Assembly: GCF_011492945.1 (NCBI RefSeq)
Contig: NZ_CP045119.1
Coordinates: forward strand, 682,001-746,000
Reading direction: 5' to 3'
DNA from: Rubrobacter tropicus
Lineage (GTDB): Bacteria; Actinomycetota; Rubrobacteria; Rubrobacterales; Rubrobacteraceae
Length of the DNA stretch: 64,000 nt
Part shown: piece after piece, positions 30,678-40,083 of the stretch
Layout: each line of letters opens with the position of its first letter
Position numbering within the stretch: position 1 is the stretch's first letter
Notes under the pieces: generated by a model
Database searches by the model: none
Told to the model about the DNA's origin: nothing
What the model saw: only the letters and a program-made list of their open reading frames with translations
Translations under genes and position numbers: made by a program

Positions 30678-32165
30678 GTGGCGGAAAAATTTGATCTCGT
30701 GATAATCGGTGGAGGGAACGCGGGGTACATCCCGGCGATCAGAGCGAGCCAGCTCGGCATGAAGGTCGCGCTTATCGAGAAGCGGGAGGGGGGGCATCTC
30801 GGCGGGACGTGCCTGAACGTGGGCTGCATCCCGACCAAGGCCCTGCTCCAGACGGCGCACCTGCTCCACGACGCGAAGAACGGCGAGGAGTTCGGGGTCA
30901 AGACCGGCGAGGTCGAGTTCGACTACCCGCAGGCCGCCAAGAGGAGAGAGCAGGTGGTCACGCAGCTCCGCAGGGGCGTGCAGGGCCTGATGAAGAAGAA
31001 CAAGGTGACCGTCTACAACGGCGTGGGTTCGTTCGTCGAGCCGAAGAAGATCAAGGTGGAGAACGGCGAAGGGACCGAGGAGCTCGAGGCCGAGAAGGTC
31101 CTGATCTCCACCGGCTCCGCCGTCAACACGCTGCCCGGGCTCGAGTTCGACGGGGAGAAGGTCATCTCCAGCGACGACATCGTCACCAACAACGAGAGTT
31201 ATCCCAAGAGCGTCATCATCCTGGGCTCCGGCGCTGTGGGGGTAGAGTTCGCGAGCATGTACAAGGACTTCGGCACCGAGGTGACCATCGTCGAGATCCT
31301 GGACAGGCTCGTGCCGCTGGAAGACCCGGAGATATCCGAAGCCCTCCGGAAGAGCTTCGAGAAGCGCGGCATCAACGTCATGACCGGCACCAAGGCCGAT
31401 CCGGAGAGCCTCGAGAAGACGGATTCCGGCGTCAAGATCAAGATAGCCTCCGCCGACTCGGGCGAGAAGGAGGAGACCAAGGGCGAGGGCGGCTCCTACG
31501 GCGGCGAGGACCCGCCGACCGGGGACGCGGACGGTGGGGATACCATCGAAGCCGAAGCCCTGCTGGTCGCGGTCGGCCGCAAGACCGTTACGGAGGACCT
31601 GAACCTGGACGTAACGGACGTCGAGATCAACGAGCGCGGGATCATCCAGGTCGACGGCTACGGCCAGACGGCCGCTGACGGCATCTACGCCGCCGGCGAC
31701 GTCGTCGGCGGGTACTGGCTCGCGCACGAGGCCGGGCACGAGGGCATCATCGCCGCCGAGCACATGGCGGGCGAGGACCCGATGCCGATGGACCGGAGCC
31801 TGGTCCCGCGGGTGACGTACTGCCGGCCCGAGATCGCCTCCTTCGGCCTCACCAAGGCGCAGGCCGAGGAGGAGGGCTACGAGGCCAAAGAGGCCAAGTT
31901 CCCGTTCCAGGCGATCGGCAAGGCGCTCATCGAGGGCGAGCCGAACGGCTTCTTCAAGATCGTTACCGACGCAGAGACCGACATGATCCTCGGGATGCAC
32001 GCGATCGGCCCGAAGGTGACGGACCTCATAACCGAGGGCGTCTTCGCCAAGCTCGTCGAGGGCACGCCGGAGGAGATCGCCATGACGATCCACCCCCACC
32101 CGAGCCTCTCGGAGGTGGTCGGCGAGGCCGCGATGGCCGCGGAGGGGCATCCGATTCATTTCTAG
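30678..32165 (+). CDS. lpdA: dihydrolipoamide dehydrogenase (E3)
   Basis: Reoxidises dihydrolipoyl groups of 2-oxoacid dehydrogenases and passes electrons to NAD+ through FAD. FAD site DLVIIGGGNAGYIPAI, redox disulfide GGTCLNVGCIPTKALL, NAD site VIILGSGAVGVEFASMY, second FAD strand DGIYAAGDVVGG and the C-terminal His-Glu HPHPSLSE are all intact. An acidic Gly-rich insert (about residues 258-288, KEETKGEGGSYGGEDPPTGD) makes it longer (495 residues) than typical E3. GTG start with AAAGGAGA. Neighbouring lipA and lipB supply the lipoyl cofactor. Confidence 0.94.
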   Translation: MAEKFDLVIIGGGNAGYIPAIRASQLGMKVALIEKREGGHLGGTCLNVGCIPTKALLQTAHLLHDAKNGEEFGVKTGEVEFDYPQAAKRREQVVTQLRRGVQGLMKKNKVTVYNGVGSFVEPKKIKVENGEGTEELEAEKVLISTGSAVNTLPGLEFDGEKVISSDDIVTNNESYPKSVIILGSGAVGVEFASMYKDFGTEVTIVEILDRLVPLEDPEISEALRKSFEKRGINVMTGTKADPESLEKTDSGVKIKIASADSGEKEETKGEGGSYGGEDPPTGDADGGDTIEAEALLVAVGRKTVTEDLNLDVTDVEINERGIIQVDGYGQTAADGIYAAGDVVGGYWLAHEAGHEGIIAAEHMAGEDPMPMDRSLVPRVTYCRPEIASFGLTKAQAEEEGYEAKEAKFPFQAIGKALIEGEPNGFFKIVTDAETDMILGMHAIGPKVTDLITEGVFAKLVEGTPEEIAMTIHPHPSLSEVVGEAAMAAEGHPIHF

Positions 32166-32212
32166 GTTTCAGGCTACAGGCATCAGGCTTCAGGTATTGT
32201 GGCGATGCCGCC
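32160..32212. repeat. AGGCNTC-type repeat
   Basis: ctaggtttcaggctacaggcatcaggcttcaggt starts at the lpdA stop codon. An inverted copy (cctgatgcctgatgcc) forms the start of the next gene at 32281. Confidence 0.8.
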
Positions 32213-32214
32213 GT

Positions 32215-32255
32215 ACGGGGAGCCGCCGCGAGTTCTTCACGGTGGCTCCCCGTTT
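32215..32255 (+). terminator. 14-bp hairpin terminator after lpdA
   Basis: ACGGGGAGCCGCCG (32215-32228) pairs with CGGTGGCTCCCCGT (32240-32253, one G-U pair), followed by TT. Confidence 0.75.
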
Positions 32256-32280
32256 GGGTTAGGCGCTTTCCTGTAACCTG

Positions 32281-32766
32281 ATGCCTGATGCCTCCAAAGC
32301 CGAGTTCTTTTACGGGGACCCGAACGCCCCGCGGCCCAACCGGCCGATAGGCGTGGGTGTCCTGGCGCTGATCGAGCGCGGCGGGGAGCTTCTGATGGAG
32401 AGGCGGAGCGACTGCGGGCGGTGGGGGTTCGTCGGGGGCGCGATAGAGGCCGAGGAGTCGCTGGAGGACGGGCTGCGGCGCGAGACGCTGGAGGAGACGG
32501 GGCTCGTCGTGGTGGAAGAGGAGCTGTTCGCGGTGTTCCCCGGACCTTCGCGGGTCGTCCGGTACCCCGACGGGAACGTGGTGCGGCTTATGACGTTCGT
32601 CTACAGGGCCGAGGTCGAGGACTTCGGGACGCTGCGGCGTTCGGAGGAGTCCCAAGAGCTTCGGTTCTTCCGGCGTAAGGAGCTTTCCGGGCTCGACGTG
32701 ATAGAGACTTCAAAGCCCATCCTCGAGGCGTACCTCGACCCGCCACGAGAACTCTTCTTGAAATAG
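32281..32766 (+). CDS. NUDIX hydrolase
   Basis: 161 residues with a complete Nudix box: GGAIEAEESLEDGLRRET, then LEETGL. The N-terminal GVGVLALIERGGELLMERR and C-terminal SQELRFFRRKEL are typical of small-nucleotide NUDIX enzymes; the substrate is unknown. The start codon falls inside an inverted copy of the AGGCNTC repeat (ATG CCT GAT GCC), so the repeat contributes the first residues. The TAA/CTG context gives no clear ribosome site. Confidence 0.85.
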   Translation: MPDASKAEFFYGDPNAPRPNRPIGVGVLALIERGGELLMERRSDCGRWGFVGGAIEAEESLEDGLRRETLEETGLVVVEEELFAVFPGPSRVVRYPDGNVVRLMTFVYRAEVEDFGTLRRSEESQELRFFRRKELSGLDVIETSKPILEAYLDPPRELFLK

Positions 32767-32807
32767 CGCTTGGGACACGCAATCGCCACGAGTGCCGGAC
32801 TATCCGT

Positions 32808-32862
32808 AAGAAGCCGACTGCTGAAAGCCGATAGCTGAAGGCGCGGTTCGCGCAGCGAACCG
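32808..32862. repeat. heptamer repeats and 9-bp hairpin
   Basis: gctgaaagccgatagctgaagg followed by GCGGTTCGC-GCA-GCGAACCGC (32842-32862), a hairpin of the type seen at other array ends. Confidence 0.6.
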
Positions 32863-32946
32863 CCAGAGCGCGGTTTCACGGCGGGCGTAGCCGGGTCGGA
32901 TACAATACCCATCTCAGGGGAATACGACATACGAAAGAGGCGAACC

Positions 32947-33981
32947 GTGGCCCGCAGGCAGATCAACGTCAAGGTCCTTGAAAACGGTACGAAGACCTTC
33001 GAGGTGCGTCACCGCTGGGAGGACAGGCCCGTCGCCCCGCCGCCAGACGGGACGCCGGTGGAATATCTGCCCTTCAGGCAGCAGGTCAAGGGCACGCCCG
33101 GCCTGCACGGCCGCCCCGACTGGCTAAAGGCGAAGGTGCCCGACGGCGAGGTCTACAGGGATATCAAGGAGACGATGCGCGGGCTGAACCTGCACACCGT
33201 TTGCGAGGAGGCCCGCTGTCCGAACATTGGGGAGTGCTGGAACAACCGGACCGCGACGTTCATGATCCTCGGCAACGTCTGCACCCGCTCTTGCGGCTTC
33301 TGCGCCGTCCTCACGGGCAAGCCGACCGAGCTCGACCTCGACGAGCCCCACCGCGTCGCCGACGCGGCGAAGCAGATGGGGCTGGAGCACGCCGTCATCA
33401 CGAGCGTGAACAGGGACGAGCTCGCCGACGGCGGAGCCTCGATCTTCGCGGCCGTGATCCGGGAGATCAGGGAGCAGGTCCCCGGCTGCGCCGTCGAGGT
33501 CCTCACCCCGGATTTCAAGGGGAACCGGGACGCCATAAGGACCGTCATCGACGCGAGGCCCGACACCTTCAACCACAACATCGAGACCGTGCCGCGCCTC
33601 TACCCGGCCGTCAGGCCGCAGGCGAAGTTCAAGAGGTCCCTCGAAGTGCTCCAGTACGCCAAGGAGCTCAACCCGGACGGGTTGACCAAGAGCGGGTTCA
33701 TGGTGGGCCTCGGCGAGGTGGAGGAGGAGATCCACCAGACGATGCGGGACCTCAGGGACCACGACGTGGACATCCTCACCATCGGCCAGTACCTCCGTCC
33801 GTCGGAGAACCACCTGCCGATGAGCCGCTACTACAAGCCCAAGGAGTTCGCCGACCTGCGCCGGTACGGCTTCTCCCTCGGCTTCAGGCACGTCGAGAGC
33901 GGGCCTCTCGTGCGCTCCTCCTACCACGCCCACGAGCAGACCACCGACGCCCGCCGCGGGGTATTGGGGGCGAAGGCCTAG
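32947..33981 (+). CDS. lipA: lipoyl synthase
   Basis: Radical-SAM enzyme that inserts two sulfurs into octanoyl groups. [15 protein letters not shown] holds the auxiliary cluster Cys (CX4CX5C), [10 protein letters not shown] the radical-SAM CX3CX2C, and [10 protein letters not shown] the C-terminal Ser/Arg motif. The first ~60 residues, rich in charged and Pro residues, extend beyond the minimal enzyme. GTG start with GAAAGAGGCG. TACAAT (32901-32906) may be its -10. 344 residues. Confidence 0.95.
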   Translation: MARRQINVKVLENGTKTFEVRHRWEDRPVAPPPDGTPVEYLPFRQQVKGTPGLHGRPDWLKAKVPDGEVYRDIKETMRGLNLHTVCEEARCPNIGECWNNRTATFMILGNVCTRSCGFCAVLTGKPTELDLDEPHRVADAAKQMGLEHAVITSVNRDELADGGASIFAAVIREIREQVPGCAVEVLTPDFKGNRDAIRTVIDARPDTFNHNIETVPRLYPAVRPQAKFKRSLEVLQYAKELNPDGLTKSGFMVGLGEVEEEIHQTMRDLRDHDVDILTIGQYLRPSENHLPMSRYYKPKEFADLRRYGFSLGFRHVESGPLVRSSYHAHEQTTDARRGVLGAKA

Positions 33982-34000
33982 AGAAGCCGGGCCAGCGGCC

Positions 34001-34978
34001 GTGATCTCGACGGACTTCACCCGCCTCCTCGGCGTCCGCCACCCCATGGTCTCGGCCCCGATGGCCGGGTGGTCCGGGGGAGGGCTGGCCGGCGCCGTCA
34101 GCGCCGCCGGGGCTCTCGGCATGATCGGGGTCGGGTCCGCCACCCCCGTCGGCTGGATCCCCGAGCAGGCAAAGCTCGCCAGGGGGCGCGGCCCGTTCGG
34201 GTTCGGCCTGATGTCGTGGGTTCTCGAAAGTCGTCCGGAACTGCTCGAAGCCGTGCTCGCGGAGGAGCCCGCCGCGGTCTCCCTCTCTTTCGGCGACCCT
34301 GCGCCGTTCGTGGGGAGGGTGCGTGAGGCTGGCGCGATCACGATGAGCCAGGTCCAGGATGCGGGAAAGGCCGAGGCGGCCGTCGGGGCCGGCGTGGACG
34401 TGCTGGTGGCCCAGGGCACGGACGCCGGCGGGCACACGGGCCAGGTCGGCACCCTGCCGCTGCTGCAAAGGGTTCTGGAGATCGGGGAGCGGGCCGGAAA
34501 GCCGGTATTGGCGGCCGGCGGCATAGGGACCGGGCGCGGCATCGCGGGCGTGCTGGCGATGGGGGCCTCGGGGGCCTGGATCGGGACGCGCTTCTGCGCG
34601 ACCGTCGAGTCTACGGGGACCGACGAGGCCAAGCGCCTCATCCTCCAGGCCGACGAGACCGCCACCGTCCACACCCGCGTCTTCGACCTCGTCCAGGACA
34701 TCCCCTGGCCCGAGGAGTTCGCCGGAAGGGCGATCCGAAACTCCTTCTCCGACCGCTGGCACGGCCACGAGGCACGACTCGTAGAACAACGTTCTTCGGT
34801 AAGCGCCGGGTTCGAGGCCGCGCGCGGGGACTACTCAGAGGACTTCGTCTACTCCGGACAGGCCGCCGGCCTCATAGACGACCTGCCTCCGGCCGGGGAG
34901 TTGGTGGACCGCATGATGGCCGAGACCGAGGCTAGACTAAGAGCCTGCGGCGCGTTGCTCGGGGGACGTCCTTGTTAG
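34001..34978 (+). CDS. nitronate monooxygenase family (2-nitropropane dioxygenase/FabK-like)
   Basis: FMN enzyme of the NPD/FabK barrel family, 325 residues. LGVRHPMVSAPMAGWSGGGLAGAVSAAGALG, VDVLVAQGTDAGGHTG (His-Thr-Gly) and PVLAAGGIGTGRGIAGVLAMGASGAWIGTRF are typical phosphate- and flavin-binding segments. It could oxidise nitronates or reduce enoyl groups. It sits between lipA and lipB and overlaps lipB, so a role linked to lipoate or fatty-acid metabolism is possible but not shown. Confidence 0.85.
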   Translation: MISTDFTRLLGVRHPMVSAPMAGWSGGGLAGAVSAAGALGMIGVGSATPVGWIPEQAKLARGRGPFGFGLMSWVLESRPELLEAVLAEEPAAVSLSFGDPAPFVGRVREAGAITMSQVQDAGKAEAAVGAGVDVLVAQGTDAGGHTGQVGTLPLLQRVLEIGERAGKPVLAAGGIGTGRGIAGVLAMGASGAWIGTRFCATVESTGTDEAKRLILQADETATVHTRVFDLVQDIPWPEEFAGRAIRNSFSDRWHGHEARLVEQRSSVSAGFEAARGDYSEDFVYSGQAAGLIDDLPPAGELVDRMMAETEARLRACGALLGGRPC

Positions 34979-35631
34979 AAGAGAGAAGAGGGTCGTTGAA
35001 CGACCTGGAAGTGCGGCGGCTGCCGGGGCTGACGCCCTACGCGGAGGCCTGGGACCTCCAGAGAGACCTGGCCCGGAGGCGCAAGAGAGACGAGGTTTCG
35101 GACACCTTCATCCTGTGCGAGCATCCGCCCGTCTACACGGTGGGGCGGGCGGCCAAGGACGGGTCGAACCTGGGGGCGGGGGAGGAGTACCTGCGCTCGC
35201 TCGGGGCCGAGGTCTTCTGGAGCGACAGGGGAGGGGACGCGACCTTCCACGGGCCGGGCCAGATCGTCGGTTATCCGATTATTCGTCTCAAAGATCGCGA
35301 CACGCACGGCTACCTGCGGCGCCTCGAAGACCTCCTGATCGGGGTCCTCGCAGAGTACGGGCTCCAAGGTTGGCACCACCCGGAGTACACCGGGGTCTGG
35401 GTGGGGGAGAAGAAGATCGCGGCCATCGGCGTGAAGTTCTCATCGGGCTGGATCGCCTCCCACGGCTTCGCCCTGAACGTGAACACGGACCTCTCCTGGT
35501 TCGACCGCATCACCCCGTGCGGCATAAAGGAGTTCGGCGTGACGAGCCTCGCCCGCGAACTGGACAGGGACGTACCCCTCTCAGAGGTCGAGGAGAGGGT
35601 CGTGCCCCATTTTCTCGACCGCTTCGGTTAG
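34972..35631 (+). CDS. lipB: octanoyl-[ACP]:protein octanoyltransferase
   Basis: Moves octanoate from acyl carrier protein to E2/GcvH lysines, the step before LipA. FILCEHPPVYTVGR, RGGDATFHGPGQIVGYPI, GVWVGEKKIAAIGVKFS (catalytic Lys) and HGFALNVNTDLSWFDRITPCGI (catalytic Cys) are diagnostic. 219 residues. The TTG at 34972 overlaps the preceding stop and has GGGGGA upstream; TTG at 34996 is an alternative. It closes the lipoate gene group. Confidence 0.94.
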   Translation: MLEERRGSLNDLEVRRLPGLTPYAEAWDLQRDLARRRKRDEVSDTFILCEHPPVYTVGRAAKDGSNLGAGEEYLRSLGAEVFWSDRGGDATFHGPGQIVGYPIIRLKDRDTHGYLRRLEDLLIGVLAEYGLQGWHHPEYTGVWVGEKKIAAIGVKFSSGWIASHGFALNVNTDLSWFDRITPCGIKEFGVTSLARELDRDVPLSEVEERVVPHFLDRFG

Positions 35632-35701
35632 TTTACTTACTGCCTACCCGGGTACTTCCTGACAAGCTAACCCCGTTCACGAAACGCAGAGGAGGCAGCA
35701 C

Positions 35702-36055
35702 ATGCTCAAGGGCATAGCGGTAGTATGGATGCCGGTCCAGGACATCGACCGGGCCAAGAACTTCTACGGGAGCACCCTGGGGCTCTCCATCACCAAGGAG
35801 GACGGCGACTGGGCCGAGGTCGACGCCAACGGCCTCACCATCGGCCTGAACGGCCGCGAGCCCGCCGGCGCCCAGTCCGATGGCGGCCCCGTCGTCACCT
35901 TCCAGCCCGAGGCCAGCCTGGAAGACACCGTCAGCGAGCTCCAGAACCAGGGCGTAGAAGTCCCCGCCGGCATCTCCGAGCACCCCTGGGGCCGCGTAGC
36001 GACCTTCAAAGACTCCGAAGGCAACGACGTCCAGCTCTACGAGCCGCCGAAGTAA
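35702..36055 (+). CDS. VOC (glyoxalase/bleomycin-resistance) family protein
   Basis: One VOC domain of 117 residues in two beta-alpha-beta-beta-beta halves: VVWMPVQDIDRAKNFYGSTLGL and the C-terminal GRVATFKDSEGNDVQLYEP. Members include glyoxalases, dioxygenases and drug-binding proteins; no specific role can be assigned. AGAGGAGG precedes the ATG. Confidence 0.85.
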   Translation: MLKGIAVVWMPVQDIDRAKNFYGSTLGLSITKEDGDWAEVDANGLTIGLNGREPAGAQSDGGPVVTFQPEASLEDTVSELQNQGVEVPAGISEHPWGRVATFKDSEGNDVQLYEPPK

Positions 36056-36195
36056 ATAGCTGTCAGCTTTCAGCGGTCAGCCAAGAACAGCCAGGGCGTC
36101 AGCCGGTAGCGAAAAGCGAGGGCGCCGGACCGGGTTTACTCCCGGTCCGGCGCCTGACGTTTGGCCACGAGTGGAAAAAGCTGAGAGCTGACAGC
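36056..36195. repeat. heptamer array surrounding a hairpin
   Basis: tagctgtcagctttcagcggtcagcc starts right after the VOC stop and the inverse gctgagagctgacagcgcgg ends near 36198. Between them lies the perfect terminator-like hairpin at 36121-36154. Confidence 0.8.
36121..36154. terminator. 14-bp perfect hairpin
   Basis: GGCGCCGGACCGGG pairs with CCCGGTCCGGCGCC over TTTACT. It probably serves both converging genes. Confidence 0.7.
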
Positions 36196-36212
36196 GCGGC
36201 CCGAAGGGCCGC
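36196..36212 (-). terminator. 7-bp hairpin abutting the VIT-like gene stop
   Basis: GCGGCCC-GAA-GGGCCGC ends on the stop codon of the minus-strand gene at 36212. Confidence 0.5.
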
Positions 36213-36736
36213 TAAGCGCTTCCTATGAGGACGCCCGAGCCGAAGACTAGCGCGCCGCCGAGGATTACCTGGAGGGCGCTCATCGTGAAGCTCATTGCGA
36301 AGTACCTGTAGCGGATGTAGGAGATCGCGAGCAGCTCGACGCCCACGACCGCGAAGGCCAGGTAGAGCGCCAGGCCGATGTCGGGCAGCAGGAACGGCAG
36401 CGTGTGCATGATGCCGCCTATAAAGGTCGCGAACCCCGTGATGGACCCCCGCAACCACGGCCCCCCGCGCCCGGTCAGCGACCCGTCGTCCGAGAGGCCC
36501 TCGGAGAAGGCCATGCTGATCGCCGCCCCGACCGCCGCCGCCAACCCGATCAAAAACGTCAGCCGCGCGTCCCCGCTCGCAACCGCAACCGCGAACACCG
36601 GCGCCAGCGTCGAGACCGACCCGTCCATCAAACCGATGAGCCCCGGCTGAACCACCCTGAGCACGAAGTCCTTGCTGTGCCCGGAGACCGTCATCTCCCG
36701 ACCCCCAAGCCCCAACTTCTCCATCAATGCCGCCAA
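36212..36736 (-). CDS. VIT1/CCC1-like membrane transporter
   Basis: 174 residues with about five membrane segments. VLRVVQPGLIGLMDGSVSTLAPVFAVA and AAAISMAFSEGLSDDGSL-like elements match the vacuolar iron transporter (VIT1/CCC1) family, which exports Fe2+ or Mn2+ from the cytosol. The N-terminal ferritin-like domain found in some members is absent. TTG start at 36736 with GGGAGG upstream. An inverted repeat CAAGAA-CGA-TTCTTG lies 61 bases upstream and may be a metal-responsive operator. Confidence 0.78.
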   Translation of the reverse strand: MAALMEKLGLGGREMTVSGHSKDFVLRVVQPGLIGLMDGSVSTLAPVFAVAVASGDARLTFLIGLAAAVGAAISMAFSEGLSDDGSLTGRGGPWLRGSITGFATFIGGIMHTLPFLLPDIGLALYLAFAVVGVELLAISYIRYRYFAMSFTMSALQVILGGALVFGSGVLIGSA

Positions 36737-36796
36737 AGAACCATCCTCCCACGTACCCGAAAACCTCCCTTATTCTAACGGGATACGAACATATAT

Positions 36797-36811
36797 CAAG
36801 AACGATTCTTG
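36797..36811. promoter_or_regulatory. inverted repeat upstream of the VIT-like gene
   Basis: CAAGAA-CGA-TTCTTG is a 6-3-6 palindrome in an AT-rich patch (ACATATATCAAG...). It is a candidate operator; the regulator is unknown. The rest of 36812-36943 shows nothing recognisable. Confidence 0.4.
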
Positions 36812-36943
36812 TTCCTGGTTAATGGGAGTCATTGTCGGTTCGGGGGACTGTGGAGGCCCTTTTCCGAGCCGTTAGGGGCGGTATTGCGAAGGGTTCCCTG
36901 TTAGCTGGTGGGGCAAGAGGGGCGCGGGGCACAACGATGACCG

Positions 36944-36982
36944 TCCCGGGCGCGACCGACGTGGCAAGGGCCGCGCCCGGGA
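36944..36982 (-). terminator. 11-bp hairpin after the acyl-CoA synthetase/GNAT gene
   Basis: TCCCGGGCGCG (36944-36954) pairs with CGCGCCCGGGA (36972-36982), 26 bases past the minus-strand stop; heptamer copies (gctgatagct) lie between. Confidence 0.55.
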
Positions 36983-37008
36983 AACCGAAAGCTGATAGCT
37001 AAAAGTTC

Positions 37009-39754
37009 CTACGCCCTCTGGTACAGGTCCAGCTCGGCCTTCACCACCATATCCTCCATGTCGCGGCGGAGTTCGAAGCCGAGGCGTTTGCTGATGCGTT
37101 GCATGGGGTGGTTGTCGAGCAGGATCTCGGCGGTGATCCGTTGCAGGCCTTCGGCGCGGCCGACTTCGAGGAGGCGTTCGACGAGGAGGGTGCCGACGCC
37201 CTGGCGCTGGAAGCGGTCGCTGACGAGGACTGAGAACTCGGCCTCGTTGGGGGCGGCTCCGTGGCGGCTGAGGCGGGAGACGCCCATGATCTCGCGCTCT
37301 CCGGTCTGGGGGTCTGTGTGCTCGGCGACGAGGGCCATCTCGCGGTCGTAGTCTATAAAGCAGATGCGTGTCAGGCGGTCGTGGGCCGTGCGCTGGTCGA
37401 GCTTCATCATGTGGAAGTAGCGCATGTAGACGCTCTGCTCGGAGAGCGACTCGTGGAACCTGACCATCAACGGCTCGTCCTCCGGACGGATGGGCCGGAC
37501 CCTGACCCTGGCGCCTTCCTGCGGCTCCTCGTCGAAGACGTACTGGGTCGGGTAGGGCCGGATGGCGGTGGTTGGGAGGTCCTCCTCGGCGGTCTGGGGG
37601 TCGTGGAGGACGATGCGGGCGTCCAGGGCTATCAGGCGCTCGGGGGAGGCGAGGAGCGGGTTTATGTCGAGCTCCTTGATCCAGGGCTGCTCCACCACGA
37701 GCTGGGAGAACCGCACGAGAAGCTTCTCGAGCGACGCCACGTCAACGGGCGCCCGCCCGCGCACGCCGCCTAAAGCGCCGAAGATGCGGGTCCTCTCCAT
37801 CATGCGCCGGGCGAGCGTGGTCGTTAGCGGCGGCAGGGCGAGCGACCTGTCCCTGTAGACCTCGACCAGAGAGCCGCCCGAGCCGAAGAGGAGCACCGGC
37901 CCGAACTGGGGGTCGAGGCTGCTGCCGACTATGAGCTCGTAGCCGTCGAGGCTCACCATCTGCTGCACCGCCGCGCCGCCGAAGTCCTCCGGCCGGAAGT
38001 TCTCGAGGATTGAAGACCTCATCTCCTCGAAGGCGCGCCTGACTTCTTGGGCGTCCTGGAGGTTCAGGCGGACGCCGCCGACGTCCGTCTTGTGGGTTAT
38101 GGTCTCCGAATCGAGCTTGAGGACCACGGGGTAGCCCATGCGTTCGGCTATGCTGACGGCCTCATCAGCGGTTCTGGCGACCTCCGTCCGGACGGTCGGG
38201 ATGCCGTAGGCGGCGAGAGCCTGCTTGGCCTCGAACTCGGTGAGGATCGTGCGGCCCGAGTCGCGGACGCCGGCGATTATGTCTTCCACCGCTTCGCGGT
38301 CGGCGTCGGTCTCCTCGGCGGGTTCGGGGGTCTCGTAGATGCCGCGGAGGTTGTACGTGTAGCGCCACATGTTCGTGAAGGCGCGGGCGGCGGCGTCGGG
38401 GAAGTCAAAGGTCGGGATGCCGGCGCCGTTTAGGATGGACTCGCCGGCGGCGATCTCGGCGCCGCCCATCCAGCTCGCCAGCACCGGCTTGCCGGTCTTG
38501 TTGGCGTAGGGGACGAGTCGCTCGGCGGTCGCGGTCGGGTCTGTCATGTCCTGGGGGGTGAGGACGACGAGCAGACCGTCGCTCTCCGGGTCGTCCGCCG
38601 CCGTTTCGAGCGTTTTGGCGTAGCGCTCCGGGTCGGCGTCGCCCAGCACGTCCACGGGTTGCCGTGGCTCCAGGGGCCGGGAGGAAGTCGTCTAGCTTCT
38701 CCATGGTTTGCGGGGAGATCTCCGTCAGCTCGCCGCCGCCGCTTATGAGGGCGTCGGTCGCGAGGACGCCGGGGCCGCCGGCGTTGGTGAGGATGGTCAG
38801 GCGGGGGCCGCGGGGGCGGGGTTGCTTGCCGAGGACCTCGGCCATGGCGAAGAGATCGGAGATCTCGTCCACGCGCAGCACGCCGCTGCGGGCGAACGCC
38901 GCGTCGAGCACCTCGTCGGAGCCTGTGAGGGAGCCGGTGTGGGAGGCGGCGGCCTTGCCGGCGGCCTCGGTGCGGCCCGCCTTAATTACTATGATGGGCT
39001 TGGTGAGGGCCACTTCTCTCGCGGCAGACAAGAACGAGCGGGCGTCGCCGACGGACTCCATGTAGACGACTATGCTCTTCGTCTTCGGGTCGTCGCCGAG
39101 GTAGTAGATCAGGTCCCCCCAACCCACGTCCATCATGGTCCCGACCGAGACTATGTTCGAGAAGCCTACGTTCTCCTGAAAGCTCCGGTCGAGAATGGCC
39201 GTGAGCAGGGCCCCGCTCTGGCTAAGAAAGCCGACGCTCCCGGGACGGGCCATGGCGCCGGCGAAGGTCGCGTTGAGGCCTGTGGTCGGGTTCATCACGC
39301 CGAGGCAGTTGGGGCCTATTATCCTCATCCGGCCCTTGCGGGCTTCCGCGAGGATCCGCTCCTCCAACTCGAAGCCCTCCCGGCCCGTCTCCCTGAAACC
39401 CGCGGAGATGATGATGGCGCCCTCGACGCCCGCCTCGACGCACTCGGCGATGATGCCGGGCACCGTCGGGGCGGGGGCCACGATCACGGCGAGGTCCACC
39501 TTCTGGGGGACTTCCGAAACGGAAGGGTAGGCCTTGATGCCGAGCACGTTCGGACGCCTAGAGTTGACGGGGAAGACCGTTCCTCCGAAGGGGCTTGAGA
39601 CGAGGTTCCACATGATCGTGCGCCCAACGCTCCCGGGCCGCTCGGTCGCCCCGATGACGGCGACCGTCTCGGGCCGGAAGACGGCGTCGAGCGTCCCGCC
39701 CTCGTACCCGAGGACGTCGTGCGCCGGGTCCCCGCTCCTGGTGCCTCGCTTCAT
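37009..39754 (-). pseudogene. ADP-forming acyl-CoA synthetase / GNAT acetyltransferase fusion, frameshifted
   Basis: The full product of about 900 residues would be a CoA-binding/ligase part ([53 protein letters not shown]), an ATP-grasp part (FEAKQALAAYGIPTVRTE, ELDINPLLASPER) and a C-terminal GNAT domain (FSVLVSDRFQRQGVGTLLVE). This is the Pat/AcuA-like lysine acetyltransferase or acetate-CoA ligase layout. The frame breaks at about 38650-38690. To restore it one base must be added before CCTGGAGCCAC and one in AACCCGTGG, both in C-rich runs, so base-calling error or a recent mutation is equally possible. ATG at 39754 has GGGAGAAG. Confidence 0.8.
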
Positions 39755-39771
39755 GCTTCTCCCTTCGGTCG

Positions 39772-39890
39772 TCGCGGCACGCCTCCTTCGGAGGCTCTCA
39801 GCACGCTCCGGCTTGCGCCTGCGCTTTCAGCACGCTTCGGCCTGCTACGAGCAGGCCTCGCTCTCAGCCTGTCAGCTTTTGGCTATGTTC
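39772..39890. repeat. heptamer/REP-like array
   Basis: gcacgcctccttcggaggctctcagcacgc ... gctttcagcacgcttcgg ... ctctcagcctgtcagctttt. From 39900 to 40083 no repeat or gene is seen. That stretch is the leader of the Ig-repeat gene and contains a hairpin ACGGGA-CGCC-TCCCGT (40045-40060). Confidence 0.65.
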
Positions 39891-40083
39891 CTTTTGCATC
39901 TACTTTTGTAACATCGGGCTTTGTCGTGGGGCGTGAACGCTTGTACCGCGTCTTTCCGTAGCATGCGGGGACGAGAAAAACTTAGCCCATTTTCGGGATG
40001 CCGTCTCTCCGCCGCGAGTCTATTGTTTTCCGTGCAGGGTCTTACGGGACGCCTCCCGTTGGCGGGCAGGGGAGCTGGATATC

